A stretch of DNA of 64,000 nt from an uncultured Clostridia bacterium. Its GTDB lineage: Bacteria; Bacillota; Clostridia; Christensenellales; CAG-314. Below are positions 43,449 to 53,459 of this stretch, piece after piece; within the stretch, counting starts at the first letter, position 1, and each line of letters starts with the position of its first letter. The position numbers and the translations under genes are program-made. The DNA lies in the NCBI GenBank assembly GCA_947053925.1, contig CAMRUG010000001.1, positions 270,127 through 334,126 of the forward strand, given 5' to 3'. Below the pieces are notes generated by a model. The model saw nothing but the letters and a program-made list of their open reading frames with translations. It was not told where the DNA came from and searched no databases.

Positions 43449-46109
43449 TTATACGCCTTTGTTACGTTTGCGTTTTACGGCGTTTGTTATCAGTTTCTGT
43501 ATTTCTGCAAGCGGTATGATTGCAAAAGCCAGTGCAAGCGACAGTAGGTATTCTAACCACGAAATGCACGCTTGCCCCTGTGCATTTGCAAAGCCGAAAG
43601 CGGTGTTGACATAAGGAATAAATATTACAGCGGTGGTTAGTGCAAGCGAGCATAGCATAGCGCCCCAAAGCAGTTTGTTGTGTCCTTTTATTTTAAAGAT
43701 ACTTTTGTTCATACTTCGGGTGTTGTATGCGTGGAAAATCTCCGTCATACTCATTGTTAAAAACGCCATCGTCATTCCCTGTTCGCTTTGGATACTTCCG
43801 CCTTCTAATGCGTATCCGACAAAATACGCCGCTAACGTTATGCAGGCTATATACAACCCGTGCAGTAAAACGTTCAGTCCCAATCCGTCTGCGAAGATAC
43901 CGTCTTTTTTGTTGCGCGGCGGTCTGTTCATTATGTCTGTTTCCGCCTGTTCCATTCCAAGAGCCACGGCGGGGAAAGTGTCGGTAATAAGGTTAATCCA
44001 CAGCAAGTGAACGGGCTTTAATAACGTAAAGCCGCATACTGTAGCCGTAAAAACGGCTATTACTTCCGCAAGGTTGCTTGACAGTAAAAACTGGATAGCC
44101 TTGCGTATATTGTCGTATATCCGTCTGCCTTCTTTGACTGCGGATACTATTGTGGCAAAATTGTCGTCCGTAAGTATCATATCGGCAGTTTGCTTTGTAA
44201 CGTCCGTACCCGTAATGCCCATACCTACGCCTATATCCGCGCTTTTAATCGATGGCGCGTCGTTTACCCCGTCTCCCGTCATTGCGCATACTTTTCCGAG
44301 TTTCTTCCACGTGTTTACTATCCGCACTTTGTGTTCGGGCTGTACGCGCGCATATACGGAATAATTTGCAATGACGCTTTCAAACTGTTCGTCGTCCAAG
44401 TTATCCAGAACAGAACCGAGTATTGCTTGATCGGGCGTTTCAATAATACCGAGTTGTGTCGCAATAGCGACAGCGGTATCTATATGGTCGCCGGTTATCA
44501 TAATAGGGCGGATACCTGCCGTTTTGCAACTGTCAATTGCGTCCTTTACTTCGGGGCGGACGGGGTCTATCATTCCGCACATTCCTACAAACGTCATATC
44601 CCGTTCGATTGTTGTAGGTATAACCTTGGGTAATTGGTCGTATTTTACCAAAGCGCAGGCGAGTACTCTCAGCGCTTTGTCTGCCATACGCTTGTTTTCG
44701 TCAAGCAGTTTTTGCCGCAATCCGTCGGTCAAAACAACGGTTTTACCGTCAAGCAGAGCGTATTTGCAATTTGCTATTATAATATCGGGAGCGCCTTTTG
44801 TGTACTGAATTATTCCGTTGTCAATTTTGTGTAAAGTTGACATCATTTTGCGTTCGGAGTCAAACGGGGCTTCGGCAATGCGCGGAGTTGCTTTTTCCTG
44901 CTCGGATTTGTCGATGCCCAAACCGAACGCGTAATTGACAAGCGCGCATTCCGTGGGTTCTCCTACCGCCTTGTTGTCAGTCAAAACCGCGTCCGAACAG
45001 AGCCCCATAGCTTTTGCAAGCAGATTTACATCGTCGCCGTATGTTTCTACAACCGTCATCACGTTTTGCGTAAGAGTTCCCGTTTTGTCCGAACAGATTA
45101 TTTCGCACGAACCTAACGTTTCTACCGCGGTTAAGCGGCGTATCACGGCGTTTTTCTTGCTCATATTTGTTACGCCTATCGAAAGTACGATTGTTACAAC
45201 GGTTGCCAAACCTTCAGGTATCGAGGCTACTGCAAGTCCTATGGCGATAAACAACGAATTCATAACCGATTTAACGCTAAAACCGTCTTTAATAAGGTTG
45301 AATACAAATATAAATACCGAAATGCCGATTACTGCGTAGGTTAAAACTCTGCTCAGTTGCGACATTTTTACTTGCAAAGGAGTTTTTTCTTCTTTGGCGT
45401 TTGCAAGTATGTTTGCAATTTTGCCCATTTCCGTATTCATTCCCGTAGCGGTAACGACTGCGCGGGCTCTGCCGTAGGCAACGGAACTTCCGAGGTACAG
45501 CATATTTTTTCTGTCTCCGAGTGCGGCAGTGCTTTGTATTGTCTGCGCGTGTTTATCTACGGGCAGACTTTCTCCCGTTAGTGCCGATTCCTCTGCCTTG
45601 CAACTTGCGCTTTCTAAAATGCGGCAATCGGCAGGCACGCTGTCGCCTGCTTCCAAAAGGATAATGTCGCCTATAACTAAATTGCGGCTTTCCGTATACT
45701 TCACAACGTTGTCGCGTAAAACTTTGCATTGCGCTTTTGTGAGTGTTTGCAATGCTTCGAGAGCTTTTTCTGCTTTGCTTTCCTGTATTACTCCGAGGGT
45801 TGCATTTAACAAAACTACAACCGAAATGATAATGACATCGGCAAAAGACTCGCGTTCGTTATTCGGGTCGGCGTTATTTACCAACGTCAAAACAAGGCTT
45901 ACAATTGCCGCCGCAAGTAAAATTATTATCATAGGGTCGGCAAGTTGTTTTAAAAAGCGCAATATAACGGGAGTTTTCTTGCGTTCTGCAAGTTTGTTTT
46001 CGCCGTGTTGTTTAAGACGGTTTGCGGCTTCCTGCTCGCTCAAACCGCTCGGCGAAGAATTCAGTTGTTCAAGCGTTTCTCCGTCGGTTAAGCGGTAGTA
46101 TTCGGTCAT
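43449..46109 (-). CDS. P-type cation ATPase (Ca2+-type, likely Mn2+ exporter)
   Basis: 886 residues with the full domain plan: N-terminal cation domain, actuator TGESLP, DKTGTLT phosphorylation site, nucleotide domain KGAPD, hinge GDGVNDAP, ten membrane helices with PEGL in TM4 and NLITDTFPAVALG in TM6. That is the PMCA/SERCA group. The yybP-ykoY riboswitch upstream makes manganese a likely substrate, since bacterial P-type ATPases of this group under that riboswitch export Mn2+. AAAAGGAGA precedes the start. Confidence 0.9.
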   Translation of the reverse strand: MTEYYRLTDGETLEQLNSSPSGLSEQEAANRLKQHGENKLAERKKTPVILRFLKQLADPMIIILLAAAIVSLVLTLVNNADPNNERESFADVIIISVVVLLNATLGVIQESKAEKALEALQTLTKAQCKVLRDNVVKYTESRNLVIGDIILLEAGDSVPADCRILESASCKAEESALTGESLPVDKHAQTIQSTAALGDRKNMLYLGSSVAYGRARAVVTATGMNTEMGKIANILANAKEEKTPLQVKMSQLSRVLTYAVIGISVFIFVFNLIKDGFSVKSVMNSLFIAIGLAVASIPEGLATVVTIVLSIGVTNMSKKNAVIRRLTAVETLGSCEIICSDKTGTLTQNVMTVVETYGDDVNLLAKAMGLCSDAVLTDNKAVGEPTECALVNYAFGLGIDKSEQEKATPRIAEAPFDSERKMMSTLHKIDNGIIQYTKGAPDIIIANCKYALLDGKTVVLTDGLRQKLLDENKRMADKALRVLACALVKYDQLPKVIPTTIERDMTFVGMCGMIDPVRPEVKDAIDSCKTAGIRPIMITGDHIDTAVAIATQLGIIETPDQAILGSVLDNLDDEQFESVIANYSVYARVQPEHKVRIVNTWKKLGKVCAMTGDGVNDAPSIKSADIGVGMGITGTDVTKQTADMILTDDNFATIVSAVKEGRRIYDNIRKAIQFLLSSNLAEVIAVFTATVCGFTLLKPVHLLWINLITDTFPAVALGMEQAETDIMNRPPRNKKDGIFADGLGLNVLLHGLYIACITLAAYFVGYALEGGSIQSEQGMTMAFLTMSMTEIFHAYNTRSMNKSIFKIKGHNKLLWGAMLCSLALTTAVIFIPYVNTAFGFANAQGQACISWLEYLLSLALAFAIIPLAEIQKLITNAVKRKRNKGV

Positions 46110-46448
46110 TTTATTTCTCCTTTTGCGGGGTATATCCGCATTGATTTTCAGTTTAATGTCTTGTCAAAATTCTGTTAAAGAGGCTTTTTAAGTATTTCCC
46201 AAATATTTTATATATGCATTTACAACAAATTTGCAATATATACCGTAAGTTTTAAAACGGTAAAATTTCGGTGCAAATAATTTCAGTTGTTTATAGGTCA
46301 AGTAAATGTTCATTGTTTTTGACTGCTCGGCAAACAAACATTTATTGCCGAAATTTAACAGTCGGCAGTTGTGCTTTGTTTATATTTGCGTTAGTACGGT
46401 ATATTGTTGACTTAGTAATTGCTTGCGTTTGGTTAAAGTAACACTAAC

Positions 46449-46490
46449 AAAAAAACTCACGCAACCTCTTTTGTATCAGGTTGCGTGAGT
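46449..46490 (-). terminator. Riboswitch expression-platform terminator
   Basis: On the minus strand ACTCACGCAACCT pairs with AGGTTGCGTGAGT (perfect 13 bp stem), followed by seven Ts. The first strand of the stem contains CTCACG, which is also the 3' strand of the riboswitch closing helix, so the two structures exclude each other. About 340 nt of leader follow before the ATPase gene. Confidence 0.85.
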
Positions 46491-46572
46491 CTCATCTTTT
46501 AAAACAGTACCGGACTTATTCTGTCGGCTGACGGTAGTTGTTACGCGTGTTTGCGCAAATTACTCCCTCACG
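46484..46572 (-). ncRNA. yybP-ykoY (Mn2+) riboswitch aptamer
   Basis: Read on the minus strand, it begins CGTGAGGGAGTA and ends GATGAGACTCACG. CGTGAG/CTCACG is helix P1; GGGAGTA and GAGAC are the conserved Mn2+-binding motifs of the family; GTCAGCCGACAG is an inner arm. The ligand-bound P1 would free the gene from the terminator, so Mn2+ should switch the ATPase on. Confidence 0.8.
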
Positions 46573-46589
46573 TATATTGAATTGTCATA

Positions 46590-46618
46590 AGTATAATATA
46601 TGATTAGTTTTGTGTCAA
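46590..46618 (-). promoter_or_regulatory. Promoter of the riboswitch-ATPase transcript
   Basis: Minus strand TTGACA (46613-46618), 17 bases, TATACT (46590-46595); transcription start expected near 46,583, eleven bases before P1. Confidence 0.8.
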
Positions 46619-46652
46619 GAGAATAATTTGACAATATTAAACGAATATTCTT

Positions 46653-46681
46653 TTGACAATTTTTTATCAAATGTTTACAAT
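46653..46681 (+). promoter_or_regulatory. Promoter of the acyl-ACP thioesterase gene
   Basis: TTGACA (46653-46658), 17 bases, TACAAT (46676-46681), back to back with the riboswitch promoter. A 180-base leader follows with no recognised structure. Confidence 0.7.
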
Positions 46682-46860
46682 TATGTTACAATACGGCAGT
46701 TAAATACCGGATTGATTTGAGTTTTTGTATGTAATATGCCGTGCTGTCGGATTTTTATATACTGATGCTGAAGGTATCAAGCGATCAGGTTTTTGAAAAA
46801 ATACAATTCGGTTCAAATTTAGTTTTATTTAAATACCGCATTATAAAGGAGGAATTTAGT

Positions 46861-47592
46861 ATGCTTCCGCAAAAGACTTATGTAACAAAAGACTGTGTTT
46901 TACACGAAAGCGATTACGACGTATCCAAGCAGGTAAAACTTCACAGTCTAATGGAGTTTATGCAGGACTTGGCAACTGAACACGCTTTTAAACTGGGTTT
47001 CGGTTGGGATTATATGGATAAAAACGGTTTGTTCTGGGTAATATCGAAGTATAAAATAGTTTTTGATAAGCCCGTTGACCGTAGCGTACGCAGTTTTAAA
47101 TTGTACACTTGGCCTATTGCGCCCAATAAATTTTTTATCGAAAGGCGTTTCGTCGCCGTAAACGATAGCGGCGAGCAACTGTTTTCTGCTACCACAATTT
47201 GGATGATAGTGGAACGCGATACGCGCAAAATCGCTTCGCAGGAAGTTATCAACAAATTTTACCGAGCCGATTTTGACGACACGCCTTGCGACGCCGATAC
47301 TTCATTTGAGCGTATACGCAAAGACGACGGTTATGAACTAAGTTACGAACGCGAAATACGCCGTACCGATTTGGACATAAACAGACACGTTAACAATACT
47401 AACTATATCAACTTCGCTATTGACGTAGCGGACTGTTCTAAAACAGTAAAACAGGCGGAAATCGTTTACCACAAGGAATTGAAACTTGCCGATTGCGTAA
47501 AGGTTTTTAGTAAAAATGTCAACGGCAATGCGCTTATTATAGGCGAGCGCAACGGCGAAACCTGCTTTACCGCAAAATTGATTTTGCAGTAA
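46861..47592 (+). CDS. Acyl-ACP thioesterase
   Basis: 243 residues from the ATG at 46861, set by AAAGGAGG; a frame opening at 46741 has no ribosome site. Two hotdog folds: YDVSKQVKLHSLMEFMQDLATEHAFKLGFG with the substrate helix, and a second with the DLDINRHVNNTNYINF motif (Asn/His catalytic region). Hydrolyses acyl-ACP to free fatty acid, setting chain length or recycling acyl groups. Typical of Clostridia (PF01643 family). Confidence 0.9.
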   Translation: MLPQKTYVTKDCVLHESDYDVSKQVKLHSLMEFMQDLATEHAFKLGFGWDYMDKNGLFWVISKYKIVFDKPVDRSVRSFKLYTWPIAPNKFFIERRFVAVNDSGEQLFSATTIWMIVERDTRKIASQEVINKFYRADFDDTPCDADTSFERIRKDDGYELSYEREIRRTDLDINRHVNNTNYINFAIDVADCSKTVKQAEIVYHKELKLADCVKVFSKNVNGNALIIGERNGETCFTAKLILQ

Positions 47593-47801
47593 TTTTGTTT
47601 TGACGCATTCAAATACCGACTAACAAAAAAATTTAAAGTACAATAAATTTAACCTCAAAACCGCAAATTGATTTTATTTAAAATTACAACGTTTGAGTTT
47701 ATGTTGTACGCTTGCATTATTTTGCGTTTTAAGGTAATCTATATAAAGAGATAACGCTTTTGTAATGGCGTTTTCGTTTGTTTGCGGAGGCAATGACACT
47801 A

Positions 47802-48350
47802 ATGAACAAAGCGGTTGCAGTTGTAGGAATGTGCGGTTCGGGAAAGAGCGTTCTGTGCGGTTTTTTTGAAGAACTCGGTTGGGAAAAAGTTTATTTCGGC
47901 GGAGTTACCGTATCGCAGTTAAAAGAGCAAGGTATACCCGTAAACGAAGCAAACGAACGTAAAATGCGCGAAGGTTTGCGTCAAAAATACGGTATGGGTG
48001 CGTTTGCCGCTTTGTTAAAAGACGAAATTTGCGACAAATTGACCCGCGGTAACGTGGTATTGGACGGCTTGTACAGTTGGTCTGAATACGTCATTTTAAA
48101 GGAATTGCTTGGAGAGAACATTGTATTGCTTGCCGTGGTAACAAACAGCGGCGTCCGTAAGCAAAGGCTGGCAACGCGCGAGATAAGACCGCTTACTTCT
48201 GAACAGGTAGATAGCCGCGATATTGCGGAAATTGAAAATATGGAAAAGGGCGGACCTATAGCCAAAGCCGATTATTTCATAATAAATAACGGTAGCGAAA
48301 AACAATTGCACGAGCAATTCGAAATGTTTTTGAGTTGGCTTAACGGTTAA
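47802..48350 (+). CDS. Small P-loop kinase (dephospho-CoA kinase-like)
   Basis: 182 residues from the ATG at 47802; the ATG at 47793 is only two bases behind GGAGG, but cannot be excluded. Walker A is VGMCGSGKSVLCGFF. The rest (LDGLYSWSEYVILKELL, LLAVVTNSGVRKQRLATREIRPL) matches small AAA-type NMP kinases such as CoaE. Enzymatic substrate not fixed. Confidence 0.75.
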   Translation: MNKAVAVVGMCGSGKSVLCGFFEELGWEKVYFGGVTVSQLKEQGIPVNEANERKMREGLRQKYGMGAFAALLKDEICDKLTRGNVVLDGLYSWSEYVILKELLGENIVLLAVVTNSGVRKQRLATREIRPLTSEQVDSRDIAEIENMEKGGPIAKADYFIINNGSEKQLHEQFEMFLSWLNG

Positions 48351-48361
48351 AAGGACGGAAT

Positions 48362-48550
48362 ATGTCTCAAACAAAGTATTTAACGGAAGTAATAAAATGT
48401 ACTCTAAATAAAGATAAGTTTGCTCAAAGACTTGACGAACTGTTGAATTTGCGCGCGGCAGAAGGGTGGGAACTGAGCAAGTGTCAAAGCGTGGACGGCG
48501 TCGGTTACTTCGTTGTGATTTTTGAAAAAGAAAACAACCTGTTAGGTTAA
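48362..48550 (+). CDS. DUF4177 small protein
   Basis: 62 residues, eleven bases after the kinase, AAAAGGACGGAA site. ALDELLNLRAAEGWELSKC-type helix and YFVVIFEKE strand are characteristic of the DUF4177 family (here DELLNLRAAEGWEL). Function unknown; likely co-transcribed with the kinase. Confidence 0.8.
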   Translation: MSQTKYLTEVIKCTLNKDKFAQRLDELLNLRAAEGWELSKCQSVDGVGYFVVIFEKENNLLG

Positions 48551-48629
48551 AAACAAATTTATTTTAATAGTCTGGTAAAAAATCGCCTGTTTTGCGTCAA
48601 GCAATTCGGGCGTTTTTGTTGTAAAATTA

Positions 48630-48654
48630 AAACCGCCGTTAATATCGGCGGTTT
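48630..48654 (-). terminator. Hairpin between convergent genes
   Basis: AAACCGCCG and CGGCGGTTT form a 9 bp stem; on the minus strand it is followed by TTTTAATTTT. It lies 128 bp past the phosphodiesterase stop and may serve both strands. Confidence 0.6.
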
Positions 48655-48781
48655 GATTTACATTGCTATAGTTAAGTATTCGGCAAATGCTTTGATAAGA
48701 ACTGTCAATAATTATACAAGTGGTCTAATTACTTAAATTTTATGTGTTGCAAATTTATTCCCCTTTTATTTACAAGCCAAA

Positions 48782-49909
48782 CTATTTGCTTTTGATAATT
48801 ATCAACGGTACTTGCATTTCCTCTGTAAGCGAAGTGTGATGACCTTTAAACCGCATACTGTCGGGGGTAAACAAGGCTATTTTGTGCGTGTATGTACCAA
48901 TTGCTATGTAATCTCCCAAAAGTTGCGCTTTATTTCCTACATTGCCGAAAAAGCCGCGTTCAACAAGTTCTCGGCTTGTATGTAGTTCAAAGTCTTGTCC
49001 GTATTTATTTGTAAAATAATTTTCAAATTCCGTTTTCTTACTTTCCTTTACTTTAAAGGCAATCGCACGCGGCTCGAGATAGGGATAAATTTCCAACATA
49101 TTGTAAAGGTATTCGTCTTTATACAATTCGACATAGCCTTCAATGTCAATTTGTCCGTGGTCGGCAGTTATAATAAGCAAAGTGTCTTTTGTTCCGTCGA
49201 CAAGTCGTTTTACCCGTAAAGAAATATCTCGTAGCATTGCGGCGACAGTAGGGTTTGTAACTCCCAGTTCGTGCATAGAGTGGTCGGGTTCGGGGTTGTA
49301 GGCATAAACAAACTGTTTGCCGTCTTTGTTGCAAATTTGCTGTATGGCGTCAAAAAACTTTTCAGTATTGTCAAATGCGGTATTGCGCCGAGGGTTTTTG
49401 GGTTTTATAAACGGCGGAAAGACGGTGTTTATTGCATATTTACAGTTTATGTCGGACTTGTCGAAATAGTAGTCAAAATTGCTTAAAGGCGAACGGTCTT
49501 TGACGTCTAATTCCTCGTTAGTCCACGAATCGGTGTTTAAAAACACGTTTACATTGCGGTGGAGTTTTTCAAAGTAAACGCTCCACCCGAACCAGCCGTG
49601 TTCGAGCGGCAGTGTATCGGTAGTAAGCGAAGTAGTGGCATTTGCCGTAGTGGACGGAAAAGTCGAAACGAGAGTATCCGTAATATTGCGTATTAGATAA
49701 TCGGTTGCTTCAAGATTTTGAGTCAGCGGATAAACACCCATTCCGTCAAAACAGATAAATACGACGTTTTTATATTCTTTTTTCAATGCCTTTTTTAAAA
49801 TCGGCAAAGTTGCGTTATTGCTTTTAACTCCCAAAAATTCCGCAAGTGTAGCGGAGATATTCAAGTTGCTGTGTTTAAAGTCCGGCAATATAAAAGATTT
49901 GTTTTTCAT
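48782..49909 (-). CDS. Alkaline-phosphatase-superfamily phosphodiesterase (nucleotide pyrophosphatase-like)
   Basis: 375 residues. Metal-binding motif FICFDGMGVYPL, the nucleophile region ATTSLTTDTLPLEHGW, HSMHELG, and the C-terminal metal motif TADHGQIDIEG identify the type I phosphodiesterase/nucleotide pyrophosphatase group. No signal peptide, so probably cytosolic. Starts within the last bases of the MATE gene (ATGA overlap), hence one transcript; the link between them is unclear. Confidence 0.85.
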   Translation of the reverse strand: MKNKSFILPDFKHSNLNISATLAEFLGVKSNNATLPILKKALKKEYKNVVFICFDGMGVYPLTQNLEATDYLIRNITDTLVSTFPSTTANATTSLTTDTLPLEHGWFGWSVYFEKLHRNVNVFLNTDSWTNEELDVKDRSPLSNFDYYFDKSDINCKYAINTVFPPFIKPKNPRRNTAFDNTEKFFDAIQQICNKDGKQFVYAYNPEPDHSMHELGVTNPTVAAMLRDISLRVKRLVDGTKDTLLIITADHGQIDIEGYVELYKDEYLYNMLEIYPYLEPRAIAFKVKESKKTEFENYFTNKYGQDFELHTSRELVERGFFGNVGNKAQLLGDYIAIGTYTHKIALFTPDSMRFKGHHTSLTEEMQVPLIIIKSK

Positions 49910-51342
49910 CGGTCATCCTCAGTGTTTTCTGCTGTTTGTAATTTATTGTTTTTCTGTGCCGCCGTCAACTTTGACGAGAGTTTTAAAAAGTATATCAAAA
50001 ACGGTATGCTTATAATTCCCGTAATAACGTCGGCTATAGGCTGTGAAATTTGTATGCCTAAAATTCCCCAAAAATGCGTTGTAATAAGCAGTACGGGTAT
50101 GAATGTCAACCCCGAACGCATCAGCGACAGCACAGACGCTATCAATGCCTTGCGTATACTTTGATACAGCATATTGATAGGCGTAAATATGGGCACGAAC
50201 AACAGTCCGATTGTTGCGTAACGCAGAGCAGGCACGCCTACGTCCAGTACTAATGGCGAATTGTGTATAAGCGATACGATTTCCGGAGCAAAGATATATA
50301 CAGGTATACAAAACGCAGTTACAACGGCAAATCCCACTCCCATAGTTACAAGCAACGCTTTTTTTACTCGGTCGTAAAGTTTTGCCTCGTAGTTAAATGA
50401 CGCTACGGGTTGCAGACCTTGACCGATTCCCAATCCTACGCACATAATCAAAGAGGAACAGCGGTTGACAACGCTCATAGCGGCAATAACGGCATTCGCC
50501 GTATCTTCGCTGATTTTTCCGCCGTATAACTTAGAAAGGTTGTTCAGTAATCCCGACGATATTGAATTTAAACCTTGACGTAAAAGAGACGGCAGTCCTA
50601 TTTTGCAAACGGACAAGTACAGTTTTATATCTTTGCTTATACGTTTAAAACGTATTTTGCTTTGCGCTTTGGTAATATACAGTATCAGCAGTATTACAAA
50701 ACTGACTATTTGCGAAATAGCAGTGGACATTCCTGCTCCGAATACGCGCATACCGCAAACTTCTATAAAAACGTAATCGCCTAAAATATTTAGCAGCGCG
50801 CCCGAAACAAGTCCTATCATAGCGTAAAACGCTTTGCCTTCGTAGCGCAGACAGTTGTTTAAAATTAACGAACATATCATAAACGGACAGGATATTAAAA
50901 CCCACATACCGTAGTCTTTTGCGTGGGGTAAAATAGTCTCGGTCGAGCCGAGAAATCTCATAAAAGGCGTTAATACAACCAGACTTATTGCAGAAAATAC
51001 TAAGCCCAAAGCCCCTCCGAGAAAAAATGCCGATGATATATAAGAACTTGCTTTGTCGGTATTTTTATCTGCAAGTTCTTTTGCGACAAACGTTCCCGAA
51101 CCGTTTCCCAGCATAAACGCTATGGCTTGAATAATAGATTGCAGAGTAAACAGCACGCCTATTGCGCCCTGTTCGGGAATGCCTAGTTTGCCCACAAAAT
51201 ATGTATCTGCCATATTGTAAAGGTTTGTAATAAGCATAGAAACGGTAGTCGGTATTCCGAGAGTGATTACCAACTTCGCAACGGGTGTTTCCGTCATTTT
51301 TCTATAATGTTTTTCCGCTACGCTTATTTCTGTTTTGTCCAT
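49906..51342 (-). CDS. MATE family multidrug/metabolite exporter
   Basis: 478 residues, twelve membrane helices in two related halves. Signature features of MATE: TPVAKLVITLGIPTTVSMLITNLYNMADTYFVG near the start and a matching SLLRQGLNSISSGLLNN in the second half. Exports drugs or metabolites using a Na+ or H+ gradient. Leads the operon with the phosphodiesterase. Confidence 0.9.
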   Translation of the reverse strand: MDKTEISVAEKHYRKMTETPVAKLVITLGIPTTVSMLITNLYNMADTYFVGKLGIPEQGAIGVLFTLQSIIQAIAFMLGNGSGTFVAKELADKNTDKASSYISSAFFLGGALGLVFSAISLVVLTPFMRFLGSTETILPHAKDYGMWVLISCPFMICSLILNNCLRYEGKAFYAMIGLVSGALLNILGDYVFIEVCGMRVFGAGMSTAISQIVSFVILLILYITKAQSKIRFKRISKDIKLYLSVCKIGLPSLLRQGLNSISSGLLNNLSKLYGGKISEDTANAVIAAMSVVNRCSSLIMCVGLGIGQGLQPVASFNYEAKLYDRVKKALLVTMGVGFAVVTAFCIPVYIFAPEIVSLIHNSPLVLDVGVPALRYATIGLLFVPIFTPINMLYQSIRKALIASVLSLMRSGLTFIPVLLITTHFWGILGIQISQPIADVITGIISIPFLIYFLKLSSKLTAAQKNNKLQTAENTEDDR

Positions 51343-51640
51343 ATACTTTCAGTATAGCATATTTTTATTCTTTTGTGTATGTACGCATCGGTTGTTTTTT
51401 TATCGTAATATTCCCATTTACTTAGTGTTACAATTGCGGATACTCCGGTGCAAAAAGCAGTGCAATAAGTGTAAAGCGCTTATTATGTTACAGTTACTAA
51501 AAATTTTAAAAGATATGATATTCACGTTTACTTCTCATTTAACTTGAAACAAAGCCGATTTTTAACAATTATTTTCAGCTTTATCAGTATAATGAATTGT
51601 ATAAAATGAACAACATTCGCAAAAGTAAAAAATATACCTA

Positions 51641-51668
51641 TTGACTTTTGCGTATCAACTAGTATAAT
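51641..51668 (+). promoter_or_regulatory. Promoter of the FAD-oxidoreductase/kinase operon
   Basis: TTGACT (51641-51646), 16-base spacer, TATAAT (51663-51668). The 300 bp before it (51,343-51,640) show no gene. Confidence 0.7.
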
Positions 51669-51740
51669 AATACTAAACCTTAAATGAACATATTTTACGT
51701 TTGAATTTTTCTTTTGAAAAACGTAAGTAGGAGAGTGCGA

Positions 51741-53459
51741 ATGAATTATAAAAAAGTTGTCGATACGGTATATAAGCAATACGGAGTAAAGGTGTCTGTA
51801 GACACTGACGACCGAAGCGTTATTATATCCGGTGAATGCGATAATTGGCAAAATATAGTTATCATAGGCAAAATGTTTGTCGATAAGAAGAGCGGAAAGC
51901 ACGTTGTAAATAATATACGCCTGATCGGCGCAACTGAAAAATATCCGATTTTACCGACAGTTAAAGATAAAAAATTAGACGGTACCGATTGGGATGTAGT
52001 AGTGATCGGCGGCGGAATATCCGGCTGCGCGGTTGCAAGAGAACTTTCTAAATACAATTTGAAAATATTGCTATGCGAAAAACATTCGGACGTAGCGCAC
52101 GGAGCAAGCGGAGCCAACGACGGAATGGTGCACGCAGGAATTGACTTAAAGCGCAAATGTCTTAAATTGCATTACGTTGTGCGCGGTAATTCTATGTATG
52201 AACAGGTTTGCCGCGACTTGGGAGTGGAATTTAAGCGTGAAGGTCAGTATGTGGTATTTACGTCAAGATTTATCAAATTTCTCGGAAGAAGTTACTTGAC
52301 GCGTGCAAAAAAACACGGTATTGCCGGCGTTCGAATTATAGGCAAAAAGGAAATTTGCGCTATAGAGCCGCGTGTGAAAGACTTTGCCGTCGGCGCGTTA
52401 AAAATACCTACAACGGGCTCGGTTTCGCCGTATAAATTGACCATTGCTTATGCAGAAAACGCAGTACAAAACGGCGCAGTAGTTTCTTTAGATACGGCGG
52501 TGCTGTCTATGGAACATACCGATGACAAGATAACAAGTATCGTTACAAACCGAGGAACGCTCAGTGCAAAATGCGTAATAAACTGTGCGGGAGTTTTTGC
52601 GGACAAAATTGCCGAAATGGCAGGGGATAAATACTTTTCTATTCATCCCAGAAAGGGCATTGATTTACTGTTAGACCCCAAAGCCAACGGTTTACCCACA
52701 AACGCAATAAGTCTTGCGCCTACGCTCAAAACGTTAAAGAATAATAAAAATACCAAAGGCGGCGGAATTGTTAAAACGGTAGACGGCAATATACTGTTAG
52801 GACCTAACGCTCACGAAGTGTTCGATCGAGAAGATACATCAACCGAAATGTCGGATATTAACGAGGTATTCAATAAACAGAGTCCGTGCTGTCCGTCTAT
52901 GCAACGAAGCAGTATTATTGCGTACTTTGCAGGAGTACGCGCCCCCAGTTACGAAGAGGACTTTATTATTGAGCGCAGCAGTAAGGTTAAGAATCTTATT
53001 CACGTTGCGGCTATTCAGTCTCCGGGGTTAACTGCCGCGCCTGCGTTTTCGATTGACGTTGCCGAAAAGGCAGTTGAGTTGTTGCGTTCGCAAGGAGTAA
53101 CGGTTGACAAAAACGGAAACTTTAATCCTGTTCGTCAATCACCCGTTTGCGCAAAAGAATTAAGCAATGAGCAAAGAGACGAATTGATAAAGAGCAATCC
53201 CGATTTCGGCAAAATAATCTGCCGTTGCGAAGAAGTCAGTCTCGGAGAAATTAAACAGGCAATACACAATCCTTTAGGAGTTGCTACCGTTGACGGCGTA
53301 AAACGCCGCGTTCGTGCGGGTATGGGTCGTTGCCAAGGCGGATTTTGTATGCCTTTGGTTATCAAGACCATAGCGGAAGAAAAAAACGTTTCATATTCCG
53401 AAGTACTTAAAGGCGACGGCGGAAGTTATATTGCAGTAGGAGAAATCAAGCAGATATGA
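51741..53459 (+). CDS. FAD-dependent glycerol-3-phosphate dehydrogenase-like oxidoreductase with BFD-like domain
   Basis: 572 residues from the ATG at 51741 (AGGAGAG upstream). An N-terminal ~85-residue domain precedes the FAD-binding VVIGGGISGCAVARELSKYNLKI (Rossmann, GxGxxG) and an IHPRKGIDLLL stretch typical of GlpA. The C-terminus is a [2Fe-2S]-binding BFD-like domain, CRCEEVSLGEIKQAI...GRCQGGFC, with four cysteines. It oxidises a polyol phosphate with electrons passed on through FAD and the cluster. First gene of a five-gene operon; the next start overlaps its stop (ATGA). Confidence 0.85.
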   Translation: MNYKKVVDTVYKQYGVKVSVDTDDRSVIISGECDNWQNIVIIGKMFVDKKSGKHVVNNIRLIGATEKYPILPTVKDKKLDGTDWDVVVIGGGISGCAVARELSKYNLKILLCEKHSDVAHGASGANDGMVHAGIDLKRKCLKLHYVVRGNSMYEQVCRDLGVEFKREGQYVVFTSRFIKFLGRSYLTRAKKHGIAGVRIIGKKEICAIEPRVKDFAVGALKIPTTGSVSPYKLTIAYAENAVQNGAVVSLDTAVLSMEHTDDKITSIVTNRGTLSAKCVINCAGVFADKIAEMAGDKYFSIHPRKGIDLLLDPKANGLPTNAISLAPTLKTLKNNKNTKGGGIVKTVDGNILLGPNAHEVFDREDTSTEMSDINEVFNKQSPCCPSMQRSSIIAYFAGVRAPSYEEDFIIERSSKVKNLIHVAAIQSPGLTAAPAFSIDVAEKAVELLRSQGVTVDKNGNFNPVRQSPVCAKELSNEQRDELIKSNPDFGKIICRCEEVSLGEIKQAIHNPLGVATVDGVKRRVRAGMGRCQGGFCMPLVIKTIAEEKNVSYSEVLKGDGGSYIAVGEIKQI

